A stretch of DNA of 64,000 nucleotides from Scortum barcoo (Eukaryota; Chordata; Actinopteri; Centrarchiformes; Terapontidae): positions 20,864,643-20,928,642 of the forward strand of contig CM041531.1 of the NCBI GenBank assembly GCA_023238725.1. Reading direction: 5' to 3'. Made by a program: the position numbers and the translations under genes. This document shows, in pieces, positions 1-12,850 of this stretch. Each line of letters begins with the position of its first letter. Position 1 is the stretch's first letter. The notes beneath the pieces are model-generated. The model ran no database searches. It saw only the letters and a program-made list of their open reading frames with translations, and had not been told where the DNA came from.

Positions 1-1332
1 CAACCCAGGCGACTGAAGTACTAAGCAGGGAGAAGGGCTAAAGGGACAACCTCCCCAGGCAGGTCATACCTCTCAGTGCAGACAGCCATTTCAAAATAAT
101 TGTCTCTTCTCTACTCAGGTGCCCCATCTTTGCATAAAAATGTAGAGGATCATGCCAGCATAGCTCAGATACATGTCATTTGCTGTTAAAACAAAGCTTC
201 ATTTTGTCCTTTTGGGAAGCAAATCAAGGAAAGTCTTATGCATAGATGATATTTTGTTTTGTACAAATCACTCAGTGTCTCTCCGGCTTTTCTCTGTACA
301 TTCTGGTGCTTTGTGGTGAGCTGCTTCGTCCAGTGATGTCACATTGTTGTTGCTTTTTTTTGTACGTCTTCTCTAGTCTTTGTGTGTACCGGCTCAAGCT
401 GTGCTTCTCAGAATGTGTAGGCACAGACTCTCAGACTCTGTGGTCGCGTGCGCTCTCACAAGCTGCAGCTCTGCAGCTACACGAGACACCTTTGTGTAAT
501 CCTTGTGTACTCAACAAGACCGCATTTCAAAAGACACTACTGTAGGAGCAAATTGTAGGAGCACTCAATAGATTAGAACTTCTTCTTGGGCCATGAGCAA
601 CTTTGGACTGTCATCTTTACATTTCTAGAAGTGCAATTTTCTTAGTCTGTAAAAGCGACAGATGGATTACTCAGTATTAGTCGTGGCAACCGTAGCCATG
701 ATTTGTGATAGAAACATTGCTTGTTCAGAGAAATCATCACAGGATAGGCAGTACTCGTGGTTTGTAGAAATATTTCCACTGTGTTACCATATGTGAAAAT
801 GTCAAAGCTCACAGCAACTCTCAAGATGTCTGTGGAAACTACTCTTCTGTAAATAAACATCAAGGAAAGATGAAAGGCTCGGCGTGATTTGTTTTTGAAT
901 TTCAGCCATTCCTCGCTTTCTTCAGCCTGATGTGAATCCCTCTTTCGTTTTCTATCTCTTTTGTCTGCAGAGATTTATCAGTCAATTTAACTCCCCGTGT
1001 GACTGCTTTTCCTGGCATTTACGTTCCCTAAAATGACATTTAAGATACGAAGGAGTTTGGCTTCTTGGCTTATTTCCTGTCATATTCCAATCATTTTGAC
1101 CTTTGCGTCGTATCTCACTGTACCTTGTGACATACTGAGCGGTGCTAGTTTGCATCCATAGATTTAAATTAATTTAACTTTCTTAACTGTGGGATGGAAA
1201 TTAGAAAAGAGCCCTGCAGATGATTTAGTGTATGATTATGTAAGAATAATGTAATTAACAAAGAGACCTTAAGTAGTTCCCCTTGTATAGCATATAATAT
1301 ATACTGCATACAGTATATAATGAAACCCTCAA
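1..1332. other. Noncoding flank, no gene seen
   Basis: AT-rich single-copy-looking sequence. The open frame at 246-545 has no splice context or recognisable motif and reads like chance. No RNA gene or repeat was recognised here. Confidence 0.5.
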
Positions 1333-1464
1333 CCAATTAAAGACGTATACTGAACTATTATATCAGAGAGTTTGTTATCTGGAAAGCGTCATCCTCGTGT
1401 TATTTTGTTACATTTTTGCTACATGGATTTTATATATAATAGTTCAGTATAAGTCTTTAATTGG
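1333..1464. repeat. 31-bp inverted repeat pair (possible small MITE)
   Basis: The arm at 1333-1363 (starts CCAATTAAAGACGTATACTG) is the reverse complement of 1434-1464 with one mismatch. A spacer of about 70 bp separates them. The transcript could fold into a long stem, or the arms could be the terminal repeats of a tiny non-autonomous transposon. No transposase or clear target duplication is visible. Confidence 0.7.
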
Positions 1465-1483
1465 TATATGGAAATTAGAAAAT

Positions 1484-1544
1484 ACACACACACACACACA
1501 CGCACACACACACACACACACACATACATACATACATACATATA
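1484..1544. repeat. (CA)n / (CATA)n microsatellite
   Basis: A CA run with one CG interruption is followed by CATA repeats. It directly abuts the interspersed repeat that starts at 1546. Confidence 0.95.
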
Positions 1545-1545
1545 T

Positions 1546-1868
1546 AGCACTGTCGCCTCACAGCAAGAGGGTCCTGCCTTAATCCCTGGTTGAGACAGGC
1601 CCTTCTGTGTGGAGTTTGCATGTTCTTCCCTGTGCCTGCATGGGTTCTTTCTGGGTACTGCAGCTTCCTTCCCACAATCCAAAGACATGCAGGTTAGGTT
1701 AATTAATTAACAAATTAATTAATGTGAATGTGAGTGTGACTGGTTGTCTGTCTATCTATGTCAGCCCTGTGACCCTGCCTCTTGCCCAAGATAGCTGAGA
1801 TAGGCTCCAGCATCCCCTGCGACCCTGTGTGTCAGGATAAAGCAGGAATAGAAGATGGATAGATGGAT
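1546..1868 (+). repeat. Interspersed teleost repeat, family A, with GATGGAT tail
   Basis: It starts with GCACTGTCGCCTCACAGCAA and contains CAAAGACATGCAGGTTAGGT and GATAGGCTCCAGCATCCCC, ending in a GATGGAT-type tail. The same ordered blocks recur at 18066-18330 and 55430-55738, and in damaged form at 24358-25440 and 31565-31660. I recognise the family as very common in fish, but cannot say from this sequence whether it is a SINE or a LINE 3' end. Confidence 0.8.
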
Positions 1869-1896
1869 ATATATATATATGTGTGTGTGTGTGTGC
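1868..1896. repeat. (TA)n(TG)n microsatellite
   Basis: TA repeats followed by TG repeats at the tail of the preceding interspersed repeat. Confidence 0.9.
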
Positions 1897-2720
1897 CCAC
1901 AGTTAACAGTCTTTAGCTAATAAGCTAGCTGGCTGCAGCTTCATAATTAACACACAGGAATGAGAGTGCTATCAATCTCCTTGTTTACTCACATAAACAT
2001 AATTTTGAAAGTATTTTGTTAACTTTCTGTTAATGGAATCAAGAACTTTTACTTTTATTATTACACTATATTTGTTTGTTGGGCTAAGAGTTATATTAAT
2101 TTAAAATCACTTACTGCAGATAATCAGATGTGAGTATTGTAGGAAGAGGAGAAACTGAATGGAGTTACTTTTTTTAAAGTTTACTCCCCCAGTCCCCCAA
2201 GGATGACTGCTAATAGCTGTAACAAGTATGACGTCTCTAGGGCCCACGCTTCAGCTAAATAAATGCTACATATAAATAACCAGCTTCCCAGTTTTCCTTT
2301 GGGTTACATGCCCTCAGTTGCTCTTGCCCCACCTCTATGCCCCACCCTTTTCACTCCAGCACACCCTCTGGGTAATTATCGGTCAAACTTAAAGATGTCA
2401 TTCTTTTGTAACCCACTGGGGGGCAGTGTGATCCTTCCCAGTGATTCCTGAGGAGAAACAGGGGGACGTAGTGCCACTCCCATTAGGAGAGACTGCTGTG
2501 TTGGACCTCACGTGCTGCTCCAACCTCTTACCTGCCTTGTCTGTAGCATTGTGCAGATTTACAGAATCAGGGCTTTTCCTTATATTGCTTTGGGTGGGGA
2601 AACAAATCTTCATCGTACATATTTTACTCTAAAAGAAACCTAATGTAACAGAATAAAAAATTGTTGTTGTGTTTATGCATTTGTGTCTTTTTGTCAGTGC
2701 CTCTCTCTGCGTGTGGTGGT
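1897..2720. other. Noncoding, no gene seen
   Basis: AT-rich sequence. Short open frames near 2263-2632 lie on both strands and lack splice or family evidence. Confidence 0.45.
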
Positions 2721-2790
2721 AGATAGATAGATAGATAGATAGATACTTTATTGATCTCCAAGAGAAATTCACAAAATTCACATGGTACTG
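2721..2790 (-). repeat. GATA run plus short repeat (family B, LINE-tail-like)
   Basis: GATA repeats lead into ACTTTATTGATCTCCAAG. Read on the minus strand this is AGATCAATAAAGTATC followed by TATC repeats, which looks like the 3' end of a retroposed element with an AATAAA signal and a simple-repeat tail. Related blocks start at 15616 and 20777. Confidence 0.65.
2747..2752 (-). terminator. Possible poly(A) signal within repeat
   Basis: AATAAA on the minus strand, in the LINE-tail-like block, about 165 nt downstream of the candidate stop codon at 2916. It would serve the candidate exon at 2916-3058 if that exon is real. Confidence 0.25.
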
Positions 2791-2915
2791 TATGTGTGCA
2801 CCGGGGAGACAGACAGACAGGACTGACTGACTGAAAAAAGAGACAGAGAGAGAGGTGATGGAGATAAGAGGGTGAGATGAGGGCACAGAGTTAAGACAGG
2901 AGCACTGAGGCGACA

Positions 2916-3058
2916 TCACATGGCAGAATCCCCCAAAGAGTTAGATAAAAGCTCTCGCTGAGCGACGGAGGGGTCGGTCTGTGCTATCTTCAGCCACTCA
3001 TCACTGTTAATCAGAGGGCGGAGGCTCCTCTTCAGAGGTCTGAGAGGGGGACACATAT
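2916..3058 (-). CDS. Candidate terminal coding exon of an unrecognised gene
   Basis: On the minus strand a splice acceptor (GTGGGTTTGCAG) at 3059-3060 precedes a 143-nt open segment. It begins DMCPPLRPLKRSLRPL, continues with NSDEWLKIAQTDPSVAQREL, and ends LGDSAM before TGA at 2916-2918. The composition is protein-like and unlike the surrounding sequence. An AATAAA signal lies downstream at 2747-2752 inside a repeat, which would make this a last exon with about 170 nt of 3'UTR. I do not recognise the protein. It could share a gene with the segment at 8254-8453, but nothing joins them directly. Chance is the main alternative. Confidence 0.35.
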
Positions 3059-6000
3059 CTGCAAACCCACACGTGAACGCACATGAATGTAGAAAAACAC
3101 AAGCAGACACGCATGCATTCTCGTCCTTGACTGTACTCGCCACACTCAGTCACCTGTCTGAATGTGTATTGTTAGTGTACATCGCGTTTTCGCACTCCGG
3201 GAGCCGAGCAGTTCCTGGGCTTGTTCAGCATGCCTCATATTTCATCGGAGAGGCAGGCAAGTGGAGCACGGAGAATCAGGTGAGGGCTGGACTCATGAGG
3301 CAGAGCTCCCTGCCTGTGAAGGAATAACTGTGCGAAGCTCTTGAATCAGCCCATTCATTCAGTCTCTCCCTGCTTCTGCTGCTACACCACTACAGCCTCC
3401 CACCTCCAGCACCAGCCCTGCTCACTTCACCGCTGAACTGTGTGTGCTCTCTGACAGTTCAAAGCATACTGCTGAAGACCTCCTGGGTTGCCAAGTGTTC
3501 GCATAGCACCCAGTTAGCCACACTACATAAAAGAAAAACATCACCATAACCTACAAGATAAATGGATGTATACTTTTTTGTAATATGGCATTTCAACCCC
3601 GGTGACCCTTCCGCGACAGATCCCAATGCTGTCCTGTATTTTTAGCATCTTTGCCAGACAAATAAACATCATGGCCATCCAGTTTGTACATCTTAAAACA
3701 TGATTCTGACATTTTTACAACTGCTAAAATCCATCGTATCCTCCGCGTAGGTTAAGCCCAAGAATCGGGTGCATTAGATTTGAAATGTCACACATTATTT
3801 ACCTTTGGCTGTTGGCTGGTTCAATGCCGACCTCTTACACTAAAAGCATTATATTGACTCCATTCCCTTTTCTTCGGCTAGTCCTCCTGCTTTACATCCC
3901 CATATAAAAGCCGCCGGTGGGTGTAATTGTATGACATGTGGTGATGACATCATGGGCACATATCTGGTGCTTGACCTTAGCTGAAAGTCACTCCATCTCT
4001 GCCGTCTTTCCAACTGTTTGCCTTTAAATAAAGCAGAGAAAAAAATCTTGAACTCAATACATAAGAGTGTGTCCTATCCTACTGCATGTTAACTTGATAT
4101 CTGAGCCATTTCCCTCTGGTCATGGGAAAAAAACGAGACAAGATTTCACAACTACAAACACACATGGTTGTCTACATGCATGTTCCTGTTTGTGTCCATG
4201 AGTATCTACATTTGTGTCCCCTGCTCTCTTTCCCTGCATCCATCTGGCCATTCTCCGAAAGACATTTTGTCAATGTCAGCCCTACTGTGCGTTATAACCT
4301 GCCAATCAAATATTCCCCAAAATAAATAGAGACAGCCTTAGGAGAACGAGAATAAAGGAGGATGAGGCGGAAGATAAGTGAATGAAGTCAGGAAGAGGGG
4401 GATTTGAGACGAAGATGAATGTGAAGGAAGCCATCTGCTTTATTTGGTCTACATATCTCTGGAGTTTTATTAAATCCTGTGTGCTAATACACCCTATAAA
4501 GTAGCTGTAAAAGGTGAGCTCACAGGGGCATGGCCGGCAGGGAGACCAGGGACCTGTCAGTGATGGCTGTGGACTGTTTGCCCCGGCTTCTTCACTCCCC
4601 CGGGTTCTGTGTGTGCTGCTCTCCATTCACTCTTGGCTGGCCACAATAGGACCCCAGAGGGGGAGCTGCTTTAAAACTCACTGTATACCAATTTTCTATA
4701 CTACAACCACAGGCAGAGTGCGACACTGTTAGTTGAAGTGACAAAATGGTGCATCCTTGACTCCTTTGTCCAGACAAGTGAGAGGATTGGATGAGGGAGG
4801 CAAAGAGTTTTATATCGTAGTTGCGAGGAATTAAAGCGTTAATGTAGGATTATTAAGCTCAATGTGGTGTTGATTGGTGATATTTAGTGTTAATTTTACC
4901 AGTCTTATCCTTCACTTTCCTCACCTACTAAGGGGATGCCTTGAATCTGGTAATGGACTGACAGCATGTCCCCCTGGCTTTACGTTGGGCCAATTCTGAG
5001 TTGATCCAGTTATAGCTGTGAGCCAACCATGGCAGTGAAAACCTTCAGCTTTGGGCAATGCATGTGGCTTAAAGCCTGCATGTTGCCTGACAGTGAGGGC
5101 TCGCTCAGAGTAAAGCGCTGGCTCCTGGCCATCAGTCATCCGACAAGGGTTTTACTTGCCCTTACATTATATCCAAGTGTGACCTGATGTCAGCGCTGCA
5201 GGAGCTCAAATCTCTGCATACATTACACCACAACCAGACTCAGGTCCTCAAAAGTAAACAGGTATGACTCTACCAAGTGCCTGCTAGCGAAACAAAGTTA
5301 TGTATTTCCACTGCTGTGCAGTCTGTCAGCAGCACCGACAGCCAAGTTTATGTTGCATGAGAGCCTATGTGCTGGACTTAATGCACCCAGTTTGCATTTT
5401 TGTTGTTGTTTTTGTCTCTCTTTGTCATGATGGGAAAGGTAACTTTGGGTTGTTCCTTGCAACTGATGAAAAGTCATAAAGCCATTCTGTAGACAAAATA
5501 TAGAATTTGTGGGCTTGTGGTGCATAAAGTAATAATAACCTCAATGATAAATAATCACATGAAAAAGATTCAAGTGCTAGTACACCAGCTAAGCCTGTCA
5601 TTCATTAGCAGTGAAAGGTCTCCAGAGCAACTAAATCGCACTCTGTTGTGTTGTTTTGCTAAACTGTGATCATAATGTGCAGGCTCATAATTTTTCTCCT
5701 TGAGGAGAATCTCGAAAAAGCCATTTGTATGCAGTTTGGAGCTGCATGCATTTCTATCTCAACACAACACATTATCCACTAAGCATGTGTTGAAAATGGC
5801 AAAACAATGACTGTAGCCTGTAGCCTTACATTATCAACAAAGATGTGGTTAGAATGATTCATTCTTTGTAGAGCTTTGTGTGCTAGGTGCTGACTGTGGC
5901 CGTGTTTGGTAGTGCAACCTTGCTAGCTGGGCCTGATGCAGGAGACTTATTTCCACATCAGTGAATGGTACAGGCTGAATCTCAGCGGGCTGGGTGACCC

Positions 6001-8253
6001 ACTTTCCAGCTCTCCAAGTATATGTAAGCGTGGTGCGCTGCACATCACACAGCACTTATCTAGATTCACTCACACGCCAACCATTTACGTCATATCCCAC
6101 AGAGCATCCCAGCGCGTCATTAAAAATGATTTGTTGTGTATCTCGCACAGGCTATTGCTTCAGTTTTACCCACACAGCCCTGATCAAGTGGCTGCGTTGG
6201 TACTGTTAGCAATTTAGACAACAACGTCAAAAAACTTAAATACAAAATCGAGGTACTTGACAAAGTGTTTTCATCTCAAGCCACTTTGTACTGCTACTCC
6301 TAAGTACTAGAGAAATTTGATAGTTATTAACTCTACTGCAATTATTTGACAGCTTTCTTTACTAGTTACCTTAAAGTAAAGAGGCAACTTTTTGGTAATA
6401 ATTTATTTTTCATGCAAAAATGCCATTTCACCCTCTCAAATATGAAGATTTGCTGCTTTTCCTTTTAATGATTTAAATCATTTAAATTTAGATGATAATA
6501 ATGTTGCGGTTTGGACTGTTGGTTGGACTAAAAAAATAATTGTGATGGGCTCTTTGGGCTCTGGGTAATTGCAATGGCTTTTCTCACTATTTTCAGAATT
6601 TTTACAGCAATCAACTGAATGGTGAAAGTAATCTTTAGTTATATTCCTATATAAAATCATTCAAAATAGCAACAGCAAAACATTGTTTTTAAATTGATAC
6701 ATGAGTAGTAATAATTTAATGATATCATTTATAAAAGTATAACAGTCACAGGGATTGGCTCACAATTAGACTTTAAACGAGGCAATCGACTCGGTGCATG
6801 TGAAGCAGCAGACTGTTTCTTTAGGTCTCTGATAGCATTGCGAGTAAACAGTTACTATGGCTGAACAAAGATTGACAACCACAGATGATGAATCTTGATA
6901 CTGAAACCTGTGAGTGAGGTCCAAAAACCCACCAGCAATTACTTAATATCACCATAAGTGCTGCATAAGACTACAAAATAAACATCTTCAATGAACACTT
7001 CCTCCGCCACTGAATCCAACTGTATGTCCAGTATAGCAGTGAAATATCTTGGGCTGGTGCTAACACAGTATGATGAGTGCCTCACTGGCAACTGTATAGA
7101 AAGTGCATGATAAAATACTATACTATGTGCAGGAGCAGTGATTGACACTCCATCAGATACTCCTCCTGACTCTGATTGGCTGCTTTGATTCAGGCACGAT
7201 TTTTGTCAAATGGCCTTAGAGGCAGCAGATGCCCAAGCCCAATTATTTCCTAATATGACTTATAGTTATTTTATACTGGCTACCAGCTTCAGCTTTAAAG
7301 GCATAACAGGTAGCTGCCCTCTTTTTGTATACTGACATTGATGATGAGGGGCAACTGGGCAGATACAAGTAATAAGTCAATGTGCCACTACCCTGCAATA
7401 AGAACACTAAATGTTTTCCATACAGAGTCAGTATTTTATTTTGTGTTTTTTTTATATCATCCTCAAGCTGACTCACCACTGACTACAAGTGCATTATAAA
7501 GCTAGTGTCCATCAACAGCACGCAGCTCATATGAGCTTGCACAACCATATTTACATTTAAATCGTTTTTGGTCACTATAATCATTCCTCTTGTCCATACT
7601 GACCCTGAAGTGATCCCTCTCTTGATTCCTCACGAGTCCAATGTGCGAGATCAGAGACAGTTCCCTCTTTGCAAAAACGCATTATAAAGTTGAGCAGAAG
7701 ACTAAACGAGTGTGACAAATCAAGTGGTTGCCTCTCAAAGTTAAACTCTTTTAAGTACAAAATACTCCATTTGTGATACTATCCCTCCACTGAAGCTAAA
7801 GCAGAATACATTTTCACACACTATGAGATATTTTGCACCCCACCTTTTCCATTTGAATCACTTCATATGTGCTTCAAGTTATTACTTCAAGGCTGGAATA
7901 GAAAGGAGAAATATCTGCAGTGACCAATAAATCTGTCAACATTCATGCAGGCATGCAGGTACTGTATTGAGAAAAAAGAAAAAAAATTTGAACCTCTCCT
8001 TAAATTTCAGGCTCTGCACTGCGTTAGTAAGTATGATAAATTGGGTGGCAGTAGCAGCTGGTGACCCAAATAATTGGGGAGGACAGGAGGAAAACCAGCT
8101 CATGGCCAGGGGTGTAGGATGGGGTTGGGATAAAGTCCATTCATTGACAGGGTCCAAAGGCATGGAGGGTTCCAGGAAAATTACTTATGACAATAATTTT
8201 AAAATACTGAGGTGCCTCAGAGGAAAGTGTGTGTGTAATGCATCACTTCAAAC
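3059..8253. other. Noncoding, no supported gene
   Basis: Mostly AT-rich. A minus-strand open frame at 5849-6055 has a passable acceptor near 5966, but no donor before its stop. The remaining open frames are short and lack motifs. No RNA genes were recognised. Confidence 0.4.
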
Positions 8254-8453
8254 CTGTCAGTCTATTGAGGGCTGAAGCAGCATGCAGTAGGTTCTGCAGA
8301 TTTTTTACAACGCTCTCTGATCTCATGCCATACAGCTGGTGCAGCAGTCCGTCCACCACACCATGATCGAGTCCTAGGTGTGCAGCCACTGGGCAGCCGC
8401 GTGCCACCATAGTCTGCTGTGGGTCAGGCCCGGACAGCTGAGAAATGCTAAAT
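8254..8453 (-). CDS. Candidate internal exon of an unrecognised gene
   Basis: A 200-nt minus-strand segment lies between an acceptor (GTTGCGCAG) and a modest donor (GTTTGA). It reads FSISQLSGPDPQQT, then a Leu-rich part including HLGLDHGVVDGLLHQLYGM and VVKNLQNLLHAASALN. The pattern of LGLD..VVDGLL..L suggests a helical bundle, and codon use looks coding. If the donor is not used, the frame ends after LTGLK at a TGA. I do not recognise the family. The next possible exon on the same strand is 2916-3058. It may be a relic or a chance frame. Confidence 0.33.
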
Positions 8454-8892
8454 CTGCGCAACAAAGTTATCCTTGGGTATTAAGAAAGAAACCTCGAACC
8501 TTGGAAATGTAAATCTGAAGAAGGACACTTGGTCTGTGTTGAAAGAAAAAAATGTCTATTTGTCACTGTTTAAATAAGTGTTGGCCAATTTTTTTTTTTT
8601 GCTTTGGTTTGACTGCAGCTCCAGACAAGAGGTAGGAAATGTGAAACATGCTCAACAAGCAAGTAAAAGAGTTAAACATTTAGATTAGGTAAGAAGTAAG
8701 TTATTTTTGATAGGCTTGAGTTGAACTGTGTGGAAAAACGTATGATTACAGTTTCCCAGACATTCTTCAACTAATCCTAAAAAAAGAAAAAAAAGAAAGA
8801 AAAAAAACTAGCTATGTAACATTGTGCGCTCCAGAGTGCCTTGCCACTCTTCAGCTCCCTACAGCGTCAACAGCGTCAACAGCATGCAACGG
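8454..8892. other. Noncoding, A-rich
   Basis: Poly-A/AAAG runs near 8780-8810 and a short direct repeat of AGCGTCAAC near 8865-8881. No gene seen. Confidence 0.4.
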
Positions 8893-8995
8893 CTGATGGA
8901 GCAGCCACAATGTTAGAATAGCCCTGAACTGCAAACTCCATTCAGAAAACAAGCATTTTAAAATTTGTTTACCTCACTTTGAGGACAGACTTGAC
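8893..8995 (+). repeat. Interspersed repeat, family C
   Basis: It contains TGATGGAGCAGCCACAATGT and ATTCAGAAAACAAGCATTTT, matching the same ordered blocks at 35403-35500. It is a dispersed family not otherwise identified. Confidence 0.65.
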
Positions 8996-9958
8996 AAAAG
9001 AAGTGAAGAACATATCAGAAAGTTAGCTGACTACAAACTCATGATAAGGACACAGTCATAGCCGTAAAGATCCTCCATCACCACAGAAAGGTCCAAATAG
9101 CTGGTAAATCTTGACGTTATTATCTGGGGGTATATATCCATAAAGGCACTTTAAAAAAGGAATAATGTATATCTGCAACACAAACAAACAAGTATTTCAT
9201 AATGCCAGAAATCAGCCATACTGAGTCTTCACATAGCTCTACCTTCATTGCTTTTGAGTCAAGAAATCTTTGATGGCCCTTCCCTTACTTGACAATTTCT
9301 CTGCCAGCTTTGCTCGCACCGGAGAGCCAAGGAGGGTTCATGTGTGATCAAACAGGTGAAGACCTTGAAAAAGGAACAGCCACTCTTCCAATATTGTTTG
9401 AACTGCTGGGGATGATGGGTTTTGAAGGCACTTTTCAATTCACCTGGTTTAGATAATAGTATTTCTGTAATCCCGATAGCCGGCCAGGCTGACACTCCTC
9501 ACATACATAACGATCATCCTCTGCTGGCATCTTTTTGCTGAGCTGAGGGTTAATGGCCTCCGGGCATTTTCCACTGTGTTTTCTAGCTTTTTACAGAGAG
9601 CATCTGATCCTGTTTCCAGTGACTTTCGTCTCATTGAGCTCTCTGTCTTGGTCTCTGTAATTGAGCTCTCTGAATATCCTCTTGGAAAGAGAAAGAGATA
9701 TCCCTCTATAAACTGCTTGACAATCTTTCTCTTCAAGGCCCTCTGTGCTCTTTATATCATCAATGACTACACAAACAAGCTCTTTTCTCTTTTCAGGCTT
9801 TGGTCTTTTCTTTTCGCTCAAGGCACGTACGAGGTTTGGGGGCACAGTACAGCATGTCTTATGGGATGGGAATACTTCATGAGACTGGGAGTCGGAGGTG
9901 GATGTTTGAAGCAGATGGACATTCTGCAGCAGAGGCGTTGAAGCAGGGTACAGCTTGG
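8996..9958. other. Noncoding, no supported gene
   Basis: Overlapping open frames on both strands at 9449-9965 do not agree on one coding frame, show no family motif and have no convincing splice borders. Confidence 0.4.
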
Positions 9959-11794
<1,836 letters not shown>

Positions 11795-12090
11795 TTGGCC
11801 TCTACATACCACTCCTTTTCCTTGTTATCAAAGGGGAAAAGAAGCCTGACGTCAGTTAGACGACCTTCAACAGCCACAAAAGTTCAGTCTAGTGAAGCCC
11901 ATAAATCCCCCAAACGTCCCAGCATCTCCGCACGACCCAAAGCCTTGTTCTTCCACCTATTCAACCCAAGACAGGTAAAAGTATCTGTGGTCCAAGGTAA
12001 GGGTGTGCAACCAAAACAACAAAACCAGGAAGCACAAAAAACAAAAGTCCGGGAGCCCGAGAAGAAAATTCAGCCCCACAAGTCCTGAAA
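11795..12090 (+). pseudogene. Relic duplicate of the RIIa/PPKPSV gene exon 2, without the repeat array
   Basis: Ordered matches to the exon at 16034-18020 show common origin. CTTGTTATCAAAGGGGAAAA pairs with CTTGTTGTCAAAGTAGAAAA (near 16348). GTCAGTTAGACGACC pairs with ATCAGTTAGAGCCCC (near 16503). AACCAGGAAGCACAAAAAAC pairs with AACCAGGAAGCTCAAAAAAC (near 17690). GAGAAGAAAATTCAGCCCCA is identical near 12058 and 17760. Between these blocks the relic has about 100 bp with only one or two Pro-Lys-Pro-like units, where the active copy has about 1.1 kb of repeats. The reading frame stops at TGA right after IQPHKS, where the other copy continues. No exon-1 counterpart is visible nearby. It looks like an old partial tandem duplication. 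Confidence 0.75.
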
Positions 12091-12674
12091 GCAAGACACA
12101 CTAAAAAACACACTACAATTCTTCTTATACGTTCTTCTTCTATCCAGTAGCATTAAAGCAATTACATATTATCACCTGACCACCACAACCAACTATCTAC
12201 AGAGCTATCAATAGTCAGTGAGGCTCCCGTCAGATAAAATCACAGTCGTGTAAATCTCTCGTGCAATTTTTATCCCGAGGTGGATTCTTGACAGAAGCAA
12301 TGAAATCCTCAATAAAAACCTTACTTACCATAACTTACTCTCATGGGAAAAATGAAATGCGACCATAAACATGCAGATACCTTTAATAAGACAATAACGT
12401 TTTCTTAATACGAAGTAACAGTAGGCATATGTTCTCGCGTTAGCGATGCTGACACTGGCACGCATCCTTGAGCCTCCCCGTCTGCTGCCAGGCCGAACCA
12501 CCATATTGCACGCTTCAGGATGTCATCAACAGTGACTGCATGGGAGACACGACTCCTTCTCACAGCATCTGTAATCACACAAGCAGATTTTCATACAAAG
12601 GTGCATGAACCCCATTACAATCACCAGTAAATACACACATTGGCACTAGTTTTTAAATTGAAAGTCTGTTGTCA
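12091..12674. other. Noncoding; possible weak transposon remnant on minus strand
   Basis: Minus-strand 12403-12571 reads through without stops and contains AVTVDDILKRAIWWFG, reminiscent of the end of tyrosine-recombinase retroelements. The match is too short to call. Confidence 0.3.
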
Positions 12675-12850
12675 GATATTAAAGGGAGAGGTTTGATTTC
12701 AAGTCTTGCCAAGAGTTAGATTCGAAAACTGACTGTGACTGGACAAGACTGAAAAATAAATGCAAAGCTACATCCAGATGCTGGTTAGCTTAGCGAAAAG
12801 ACAGGAAACAGGTGGTGATAATCACTGAACCTTGTGATAACGTGATGTGT
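12675..12850 (+). repeat. Interspersed repeat, family D
   Basis: It contains GCTACATCCAGATGCTGGTT followed by AGCTTAGCGAAAAGACAGGA. The same core (aagctacagccag..ggttagcttagc..agactggaaaca) recurs at 39205-39372, and its first half at 28345-28420. It is a common dispersed fish repeat of unknown class. Confidence 0.65.

Noticed and set aside
1397..1688. His-Thr and Cys-Val repeat open frames
   Set aside because: Translation of the CA microsatellite on the two strands.
5849..6055. Minus-strand frame with PVPFTDVEISLLHQAQLARL
   Set aside because: An acceptor is possible, but there is no donor and no recognised homology; weaker than the segments at 8254 and 2916.
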